DNA of 6,058 nt, taken from Planctomycetales bacterium (lineage in GTDB: Bacteria > Planctomycetota > Phycisphaerae > SM23-33). Both the position numbers and the translations under genes were made by a program. The stretch spans positions 1 through 6,058 of the forward strand of contig DAOVLS010000155.1 of the NCBI GenBank assembly GCA_030631125.1, in the 5' to 3' direction. Each line of letters begins with the position of its first letter. Position 1 is the stretch's first letter. Shown piece after piece: positions 1 through 4,921 of the stretch. The notes under the pieces are model-generated. The model did not search any database. It saw nothing but the letters and a program-made list of their open reading frames with translations, and was not told the DNA's origin.

Positions 1-134
1 ATCGCCTCTTTGATGAGATGTTTCAACTCTTCGACGGTATCGGCTGAAGATACACACCCGGGAAGATCGGGAACGTAGGCGCTGTAACCGCCGTCCTCGG
101 CCTTCTCTATCACGACCAGATACTTATGTTCCAT
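1..134 (-). CDS. hicB: HicB-family antitoxin, N-terminal part (cut by window edge)
   Basis: Only the first 44 codons are inside the window; the gene runs off the left edge. The protein begins MEHKYLVVIEKAEDGGYSAY and continues with a VPDLPGCVSSADTVEEL stretch. This is the usual N-terminal HicB fold: a short beta strand, a GGY-A-VPDLPGC turn, then a helix starting at TVEEL. HicB proteins bind and neutralise the HicA mRNA interferase, and most also repress their own operon through a C-terminal DNA-binding domain, which cannot be seen here. The gene starts 8 nt after the hicA stop codon, the classic toxin-first order. A GAGGTG ribosome binding site (139-144) overlaps the hicA stop codon, so translation of the two is probably coupled. 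The family assignment is confident; which DNA-binding type (HTH or RHH) it carries is unknown. Confidence 0.9.
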   Translation of the reverse strand, partial: MEHKYLVVIEKAEDGGYSAYVPDLPGCVSSADTVEELKHLIKEA

Positions 135-138
135 AGTT

Positions 139-144
139 CACCTC
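139..144 (-). promoter_or_regulatory. Ribosome binding site of hicB overlapping the hicA stop codon
   Basis: Read on the minus strand, the hicA stop TGA is part of GAGGTG, followed by AACT and the hicB ATG. The SD-to-start spacing is short (4 nt after GAGGTG, 6 nt after GAGG). This geometry favours coupled synthesis of antitoxin after toxin. The coupling is inferred. Confidence 0.6.
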
Positions 145-331
145 ACTTCAGGCCGGCCTGTTTCAGGATACTGTTGAGAGTTCCGGGCGGCACATCCTTG
201 CCGCCACGGCTGTACGGTACAATAACCCGGCCTCTTTTATCAGGATGCTTATACTTTCTGTGGCTCCCTTTCTGAGAAGATATGAGCCACCCATCCTTCT
301 CAATCAATTTTACCACATCCCGGTATTTCAT
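143..331 (-). CDS. hicA: HicA-family toxin (mRNA interferase)
   Basis: A 62-residue protein, a normal HicA length, beginning MKYRDVVKLIEKDGW. HicA toxins adopt a double-stranded-RNA-binding-like fold and cleave mRNA; the catalytic histidine lies in a G-S-H motif, here G22-S23-H24 followed by R25-K26-Y27 and a basic H29-P30 turn. The later VIVPY strand and the PPGTLNSILKQAGL helix are also typical, so the toxin looks intact. The reading frame stays open upstream to 463, but that extension overlaps the preceding gene and is not part of the family. The ATG at 331 gives the canonical N-terminus, although only a weak GAAG-like ribosome site precedes it. It sits 62 nt downstream of the PD-(D/E)XK-like gene and 8 nt upstream of hicB. 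Confidence 0.92.
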   Translation of the reverse strand: MKYRDVVKLIEKDGWLISSQKGSHRKYKHPDKRGRVIVPYSRGGKDVPPGTLNSILKQAGLK

Positions 332-393
332 AGCCAATAATTCTTCAATTCCGTACCAATTTCCGCGACCACGTCCTCCGCCCCCCGTCTTCC

Positions 394-894
394 CTATCGT
401 TTCTTCTTGAGAGCGGAGAAGGCACGCAAAAGTCTTTGGGTAACTTCTGCCATGTCTCGGCACCGATAGGTACTGTATTTGTCCTTAGAGGAATCAGACC
501 AGTTTGGTCGAACGACGAATTTCGTCTTTCCGTCACGGGCAAGGCGAGGAAGAATCCGCATTGGAATCAGCCATGCGCGTTCCACGCTTCGCATATCCTC
601 GGTCATCAAGACCGCAATTAGATAGGTGTTTTTCGATTTGGAAAACGTCGCTGTCTGAACCCCGAAATGACAGATGTTAGGAGACTTGTTCAGACCTTTC
701 GCGCGAGACTTGACTTGAAGGGGAATAGATATTCTGGTCTGTTTGTCATAGATCAGAAGGTCAATGCCGTCATCGTCCGCCATTGGTTTAAAGGGGGTAA
801 GGCGGCCTTGGGATTGCAGCATTAGTTCGTTACCGACGATATTCTCCGCCAGTGCGCCCTTCTGAGTTGATGAAAGCCCCTGCGCTTTGCTCAT
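394..894 (-). CDS. Small PD-(D/E)XK nuclease-like protein, function unknown
   Basis: A 166-residue soluble protein with no signal peptide or membrane segment. Its first half has the layout of a restriction-endonuclease-like core: a helix with GALAEN (E17), then DDDGIDLLIYD (D45), then IPLQVKSR (Q60-V61-K62). This matches the E...D...QxK form of the PD-(D/E)XK active site, including the GID and QVKS wording common in uncharacterised nuclease-like families and in resolvase-type proteins. The second half (about 80-166) is basic and holds conserved-looking aromatic and Arg/Lys positions, but I recognise no domain there. A good AAAGGAAG ribosome site (904-911) lies 9 nt before the ATG. The gene follows ilvC by 59 nt and precedes hicA by 62 nt. 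Nuclease activity and a defence or repair role are inferred; the exact family is not identified. Confidence 0.75.
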   Translation of the reverse strand: MSKAQGLSSTQKGALAENIVGNELMLQSQGRLTPFKPMADDDGIDLLIYDKQTRISIPLQVKSRAKGLNKSPNICHFGVQTATFSKSKNTYLIAVLMTEDMRSVERAWLIPMRILPRLARDGKTKFVVRPNWSDSSKDKYSTYRCRDMAEVTQRLLRAFSALKKKR

Positions 895-903
895 AATTAG
901 TTT

Positions 904-911
904 CTTCCTTT
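904..911 (-). promoter_or_regulatory. Ribosome binding site of the PD-(D/E)XK-like gene
   Basis: AAAGGAAG on the minus strand, 9 nt upstream of the ATG at 894. It supports that ATG as the true start. Confidence 0.6.
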
Positions 912-953
912 GATCTTTGTATCAATTCACGCGATCACGGCACCCGGTTCCTT

Positions 954-2054
954 TTAGTTCGCTTTTCTTCCTGCGATGCCTTTGGTGGATTTGGTGATTT
1001 TTTTGGCCTTTTCTTTTGGACGGAGGCTGCGGGTGGCTGCGCCTGCTCGCCACATTTCGGAATTACCCATGACCGACAGTTCCTTGTCCAGGCGTTTCTT
1101 GTAATCGGCTTTGCCGCAGACTGTCAGGACTCGCTTCGTCTCTGCGCCGCTGGCGACACGCTTATACAGTTCCTTGAAAACGGGCAGGACAGCCTTTTTG
1201 AATTTGCCCTTCCAGTCCAGCGCGCCGCGTTGGGCGGTGGCGGAACAGTTGGCGTACATCCAGTCCATTCCGTTCTCATCGACCAGGCGGATGAGGCTTT
1301 GGGTCAGTTCCTCGACGGTTTCGTTGAAGGCTTCGGACGGGCTGTGGCCGTGGGAGCGGAGCGTGTCGTACTGTGCTTCCATAATCCCGGCCAATGCGCC
1401 CATCAGCACGCCGCGCTCGCCCGTCAGATCGCTGAAGACCTCATTCTGGAACGTCGTCGGGAACAGGTAGCCGGAGCCGACGGCGATGCCCAACGCGATG
1501 CACCTTTGCCGGGCCTTGCCTGTGGCGTCCTGCTCGACGGCGAAACTGGAGTTAATCCCCGCACCCGACAGGAAATTCCGCCGGACGGAAGTGCCCGAAC
1601 CTTTCGGCGCGACCAGGATCACATCGACGTCCTCAGGCGGGATGACTTTCGTCTGGTCCTTATAGGCAATCGAGAATCCGTGCGAGAAATACAGCGCATC
1701 GCCCGGATTGAGGCATTTCTTGATCATAGGCCAGATGGCCTTCTGGGCGGCATCGGAGACGAGCATCTGGATAACCGTTCCGCGCGTCGCTGCCTCTTCT
1801 ATGTCGAAGAGCGTTTTTCCGGGTTTCCATCCGTCTTTGACGGCGCGGTTCCAGTCGGCCTTGAATCGTTTGGCCTGGCCGACGATGACGTTGAAGCCGT
1901 TGTCTCTCATATTGAGCGACTGTGCCGGGCCTTGCACGCCGTATCCGATGACTGCGATAGTCTCGTTTTTCAGGACCCTTCTGGCCTTGGCGAGCGGGAA
2001 CTCCTTGCGAGTGATAACTTCTTCTTTAACGCCGCCGAAATTGATAATCGCCAT
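954..2054 (-). CDS. ilvC: Ketol-acid reductoisomerase, Ilv5-like type
   Basis: A 366-residue enzyme of valine, leucine and isoleucine synthesis. It isomerises and reduces 2-acetolactate or 2-aceto-2-hydroxybutyrate with NAD(P)H and Mg2+ to the dihydroxy acid. The Rossmann domain carries G37-Y-G-V-Q-G42 followed by AQSLNMRDNG. Catalytic-region motifs are SHGFS (H125) and APKGSG (K151). The C-terminal knotted domain has the expected metal ligands D209 and E213 (FSDLTGERG) and E245 and E249 (FNETVEEL), plus the CSATAQRGALDW substrate loop. The wording (HSPSEAFNETVEE, SDAAQ, GINSS, GSGY) matches yeast Ilv5 and its Bacteroidetes-like relatives rather than the E. coli or short Synechocystis-like types. 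Residues 347-366 form a Lys-rich tail beyond the usual end. No other ilv or leu gene is adjacent. It appears to have its own promoter and a strong AAGGAG ribosome site. Confidence 0.97.
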   Translation of the reverse strand: MAIINFGGVKEEVITRKEFPLAKARRVLKNETIAVIGYGVQGPAQSLNMRDNGFNVIVGQAKRFKADWNRAVKDGWKPGKTLFDIEEAATRGTVIQMLVSDAAQKAIWPMIKKCLNPGDALYFSHGFSIAYKDQTKVIPPEDVDVILVAPKGSGTSVRRNFLSGAGINSSFAVEQDATGKARQRCIALGIAVGSGYLFPTTFQNEVFSDLTGERGVLMGALAGIMEAQYDTLRSHGHSPSEAFNETVEELTQSLIRLVDENGMDWMYANCSATAQRGALDWKGKFKKAVLPVFKELYKRVASGAETKRVLTVCGKADYKKRLDKELSVMGNSEMWRAGAATRSLRPKEKAKKITKSTKGIAGRKAN

Positions 2055-2062
2055 TTTGCATT

Positions 2063-2068
2063 CTCCTT
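2063..2068 (-). promoter_or_regulatory. Ribosome binding site of ilvC
   Basis: A perfect AAGGAG on the minus strand with 8 nt to the ATG at 2054. It fixes the start of ilvC and is the strongest Shine-Dalgarno in the window. Confidence 0.8.
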
Positions 2069-2076
2069 GCGAAAGT

Positions 2077-2086
2077 TAACCGGTTA
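2077..2086. promoter_or_regulatory. 10-bp palindrome TAACCGGTTA in the ilvC leader
   Basis: A perfect 10-bp palindrome, flanked by further A/T-rich bases, between the predicted transcription start and the ribosome site of ilvC. Its position would suit a repressor operator, but a palindrome this short can arise by chance and no regulator is encoded nearby. Confidence 0.3.
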
Positions 2087-2098
2087 TTAAGAGTGATA

Positions 2099-2127
2099 AT
2101 CTTATTTTTACGGGCGTGAAATTTCAA
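2099..2127 (-). promoter_or_regulatory. Predicted sigma-70-type promoter of ilvC
   Basis: On the minus strand TTGAAA (2122-2127; five of six consensus bases) is followed after exactly 17 nt by TAAGAT (2099-2104; four of six). Transcription would start near 2092, giving a leader of about 38 nt. The surrounding gap is AT-rich compared with the genes on either side. Together with the stem-loop that separates ilvC from the upstream cluster, this suggests ilvC is transcribed on its own. Confidence 0.55.
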
Positions 2128-2142
2128 GAGGGTTTCTTATTC

Positions 2143-2166
2143 TGTAGGCTCCGTCCGGAGCCTACA
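2143..2166. repeat. Perfect 10-bp inverted repeat (stem-loop) after the sugar cluster
   Basis: TGTAGGCTCC, a 4-nt loop GTCC, then GGAGCCTACA. The structure starts 3 nt downstream of the stop codon of the glycoside-hydrolase-like gene. It would form a stable RNA hairpin at the 3' end of the three-gene transcript. No U-run follows in that direction (GAATAAGAAACC), so it is not a standard intrinsic terminator. It may instead protect the mRNA end, terminate weakly, or be a copy of a dispersed intergenic palindrome. Confidence 0.75.
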
Positions 2167-2169
2167 AGA

Positions 2170-3672
2170 TTACGCCAGGCAGTGCGCATCGCGTGTTGCA
2201 GCGACTTTGGCGACGATTGATTCGGGCTTTTCGCTGGGGTTCCACATCGCCTCTGCCAGCAGGCAGGTCGGCAGCCACATTCGCTCTTCCCACATTCCGT
2301 CATCGACCAGGCCGGTGATGGTGAGCCTTTTTGGACGAGCGGCGACGGCGGCCTTGATTGTCCGGCAGACGGCGGGGAGGTGCTCCCGCCAGCCGACTTC
2401 GTTCTGTTTCCATCGCGGCTCGATAAGTCGGGTCCTGCGGCGGATGAAGTCGCGGTCTGCCCTGCCCATCACGAACGGCCCGAGTTGATGCTCGAAGGTG
2501 TCCCAGTTCAGACTGGTCATGCCCTTGAGCACCAGGCCGACGTCTTCGACCGGTCCTCGCAGCCCGGCCAGCCGGCGAGTGTAGGCGACGGTCTCGTTCA
2601 GACCTTCCACGTCGTCAAGGCTGTAGGAATACGGGAAACACCCGGCATCCTCCCATGTGATGTTAATCCGCGGATCGACGGTCTTGATGTGGTTGATGTT
2701 GTCGCGGATGCTCATGGCGTGCAGGCCGAATTGTATCCACAGGTCCGGGTGGCGATCGAGCAAGGCGCCGCCGATGTCGTTGACCCAGCGGGCAGCCAGT
2801 TCGGCGATGGTCTTTCGCCCGATCTTCAGGTCTTTGGTCTCGGTGAACGTCTGGAAGTAGATACCGTCGCCGCCGGTGGGGGCGTATTGCTCTTCATAAG
2901 TGCGGATAACGCGGTCGCGCCAACGGGCCAGTTGGGCCGGGTCGGACGGGTTGACCTTTTCGCCCCAGCACCACGTGTAGCCCCAGATTATCTTGATGCC
3001 CAGCGAGTGAGCGTAGTCGGTAATCTCGCGGGCGTTGACTGGGGCGTAATCGTTCCAGACGATAAAAATATTCATCTTCCAGCGGCTCATATTTTCCAGG
3101 AATCGCCGGTAGTCATAGACAACGTGGCCCCAGGTCCATATGCCGCGGTCCAGAACTTTTGGCGAGCCGGTGAGATTCCAGGCCGGGACGGGTTGGTGGA
3201 ACGGCGTCTTCACATCTATCGTCGGGCGGGCGGGTTTGGAGGCGTGGGTCTGGGGAAACCACGGCGGGGTCAGACTGGTAACGTACGGGTCGTGGCAGTA
3301 GTGCTCCCAGTCGCGGACGGCGTAGAGGACGCCGGGCGAGTCAGCGCCGGTAAGTACAAGCACCTGCCGGGCGGGGTTGTACGGGCTTGGCAGGACGGCG
3401 ATAGCGTACGATTGCGGCTTCTTCGCCAGGCGAATCTTGCCCTCGGCCACCAGTGAGGCGATGAGGCTGTTGGATTCCGGCGTGCCGACGACCATAAGGT
3501 TGTGCTTCTTAAGCCGGCCTCGGTCGCAATCGCCGCCGATGGTCTGCACTACGTATGGAACGTGTTGCTGGATTAACGCGCCGGCCTCGGCTGCGGCGTA
3601 CTGCTCCAGCGGCTCGTCATTACCGGTCAGCACCAGCCAACGCGGGGCGTCAAACTTCAGTTTGGTGAGCAT
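2170..3672 (-). CDS. Glycoside-hydrolase-like protein (GH20/GH67-type N-domain plus TIM barrel)
   Basis: A 500-residue protein without signal peptide or membrane segment, so presumably cytoplasmic. Residues about 12-130 look like the alpha/beta domain that precedes the barrel in GH20, GH67 and GH84 enzymes: a helix at YAAAEAGALIQQH, NLMVVGTPESN, SYAIAVL, then VLVLTGADSPGVLYAVRDW at 104-122. From about 176 a TIM barrel follows: RGIWTWGHVVYDYRRFLENM, WKMNIFIVWNDY, HSLGIKIIWGYTWCWGE, GIYFQTFTE, LWIQFGLHAM and NITWEDAG. E278 (in FTE) and E341/D342 (in WED) sit at predicted barrel strand ends and are candidate catalytic acids. The C-terminus (from about 400) is helical. It starts 4 nt after the epimerase stop, with AAAGG at 3681-3685 as ribosome site. 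The fold class is fairly clear; the exact family, substrate and even catalytic activity are inferred. Confidence 0.7.
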   Translation of the reverse strand: MLTKLKFDAPRWLVLTGNDEPLEQYAAAEAGALIQQHVPYVVQTIGGDCDRGRLKKHNLMVVGTPESNSLIASLVAEGKIRLAKKPQSYAIAVLPSPYNPARQVLVLTGADSPGVLYAVRDWEHYCHDPYVTSLTPPWFPQTHASKPARPTIDVKTPFHQPVPAWNLTGSPKVLDRGIWTWGHVVYDYRRFLENMSRWKMNIFIVWNDYAPVNAREITDYAHSLGIKIIWGYTWCWGEKVNPSDPAQLARWRDRVIRTYEEQYAPTGGDGIYFQTFTETKDLKIGRKTIAELAARWVNDIGGALLDRHPDLWIQFGLHAMSIRDNINHIKTVDPRINITWEDAGCFPYSYSLDDVEGLNETVAYTRRLAGLRGPVEDVGLVLKGMTSLNWDTFEHQLGPFVMGRADRDFIRRRTRLIEPRWKQNEVGWREHLPAVCRTIKAAVAARPKRLTITGLVDDGMWEERMWLPTCLLAEAMWNPSEKPESIVAKVAATRDAHCLA

Positions 3673-3676
3673 CGTT

Positions 3677-4861
3677 TTAACCTTTCATCTTCTCCAGCAG
3701 TTGCCAACACGCATGCAGCGTTCGCGGTACGTGGAAGCAGCCTTTCCACTTTCCGCCCTTCAAGTCCAGGAAGACCTCCCCGCCCCGGTCGAGGTAGCCG
3801 AACCATTCACCGTGCTCGTCGTCGCCGAAGTGGCCCCAGGTGTAATCGTGTATCTTCTCGAACCATTCGGCGAACTCGGTCCGGCCGGTGTGCTTATATG
3901 CAAGCAGCGTTGCAACAAGCGCCTCGCCGTGAACCCACCAGAGTTTCCGGTCCCACTCTAACTGCTCCGGCGGCTTGCCGAGAGCGTCGCGGTAGTAAAA
4001 GAACCCGCCGTATTCTTTATCCCACCCGAACTCCAGCATGTCTGGAATCGCATCAATGGCGGCTGCAACGATGTCATCCCTGCCCCAGGCGTCTCCGGCG
4101 GAGATCAGGAACCACAGGCACTCCAGCGCATGGCCGGGGAGGATAACCCGGCCGGGGAAGGTGTCGGGGTGCGACCCGTCCGGCGCGACGTTATCGAAGA
4201 CCAGACCTTCCTTGCGGTCAACGTGCAGGTTCAGGATCCTCTCGGCCGATGCCAGTCCGCATTGTCGAAAAACAGGATCGCTGATAACTGATTCCAACTC
4301 CTGCGACATGTTCACGTTGATCATGTCGAAGGCCAGCGACGTTAATGGTCTGACGCCGGGGATGAACCGCGAGTGTGGGTCTTCCTTGTTCACCAGCCAC
4401 TGCTGAACGCCTTGGTAGGTTTTCATTGCCAGGTCGCGCGCCCAATCGGCATCGGGACCCCCATCGGGGCAGGCTGCGGCTGCGGCGTACTCTGCCAGTC
4501 CCATCGCGCAGAAGCAATCGCTGAAGATGCAGGTGTTGGCGTAGGCCTTTCCGTCCCGCTCCAGGGCGAAATAGATATTCCCGTTTTCATCGAACCCGTG
4601 GTCGCGGATGAACTCCGCCCCCAGCCGGGCAAGGTCCAGATATTCGGCCTCCTGACGAACGTGGCGGTACATTTTCGACAGCACCCATACCTGCCGGCCC
4701 TGAAGCCACATGAACTTGTCGGTGTCATAAACCTTTCCGGTTCGGTCCAGACAGGTAAAGTATCCGCCGCAATCGCGGTCGGGCGAGTGTCGAACCCAGA
4801 ACGGTATCACGTCGTCGAGGAGTTTGTTGCGATAGAAGTCCGCGTATCGGGCGATGTCCAT
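3677..4861 (-). CDS. AGE-family epimerase/isomerase (N-acylglucosamine 2-epimerase-like)
   Basis: A 394-residue protein, the usual length for this (alpha/alpha)6-barrel family. Members interconvert GlcNAc and ManNAc, or act on free sugars and disaccharides such as glucose/mannose/fructose or cellobiose. Family signatures are WLQGRQVWVLSKMYR (R56), LPGHALECLWFL (H244, E247), WWVHGEAL (H311) and CFHVPRTL (H377). These line up with the Arg and two catalytic His residues known in porcine renin-binding protein, so the enzyme should be active. The frame extends 18 codons further to a TTG at 4915, but only the ATG at 4861 has a ribosome site (GGAAAGG, 8-nt spacing) and the normal family N-terminus. 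It lies between the oxidoreductase and glycoside-hydrolase-like genes, supporting a sugar-processing role. Which sugar cannot be told from sequence. Confidence 0.9.
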   Translation of the reverse strand: MDIARYADFYRNKLLDDVIPFWVRHSPDRDCGGYFTCLDRTGKVYDTDKFMWLQGRQVWVLSKMYRHVRQEAEYLDLARLGAEFIRDHGFDENGNIYFALERDGKAYANTCIFSDCFCAMGLAEYAAAAACPDGGPDADWARDLAMKTYQGVQQWLVNKEDPHSRFIPGVRPLTSLAFDMINVNMSQELESVISDPVFRQCGLASAERILNLHVDRKEGLVFDNVAPDGSHPDTFPGRVILPGHALECLWFLISAGDAWGRDDIVAAAIDAIPDMLEFGWDKEYGGFFYYRDALGKPPEQLEWDRKLWWVHGEALVATLLAYKHTGRTEFAEWFEKIHDYTWGHFGDDEHGEWFGYLDRGGEVFLDLKGGKWKGCFHVPRTLHACWQLLEKMKG

Positions 4862-4869
4862 TGTGTTGA

Positions 4870-4876
4870 CCTTTCC
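4870..4876 (-). promoter_or_regulatory. Ribosome binding site deciding the epimerase start
   Basis: GGAAAGG on the minus strand, 8 nt before the ATG at 4861. No Shine-Dalgarno precedes the in-frame TTG at 4915, so this site argues for the shorter 394-residue protein. Confidence 0.65.
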
Positions 4877-4921
4877 GGAGAATTTTCCAGCGGCGGTATT
4901 ATCCGACGAAGCCAAGGCGAA

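Noticed and set aside
332..463. N-terminal 44-residue extension of HicA from an ATG at 463
   Set aside because: It overlaps the end of the preceding gene, is Gly/Arg-rich low-complexity sequence, and is absent from the HicA family, whose N-terminus matches the ATG at 331.
910..925. TTGAT-N6-ATCAA inverted repeat before the PD-(D/E)XK-like gene
   Set aside because: The arms are only 5 bp with an A/T-rich spacer, and there is no convincing promoter around it; too weak to call an operator.
1230..2090. Plus-strand open frame (286 codons) opposite ilvC
   Set aside because: It is a shadow of a strongly conserved gene; the translation shows no motifs.
2380..3456. Long plus-strand open frame (358 codons) opposite the glycoside-hydrolase-like gene
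   Set aside because: It mirrors a well-supported gene on the other strand, its translation has no recognisable domain, and long antisense frames are expected in GC-rich coding DNA.
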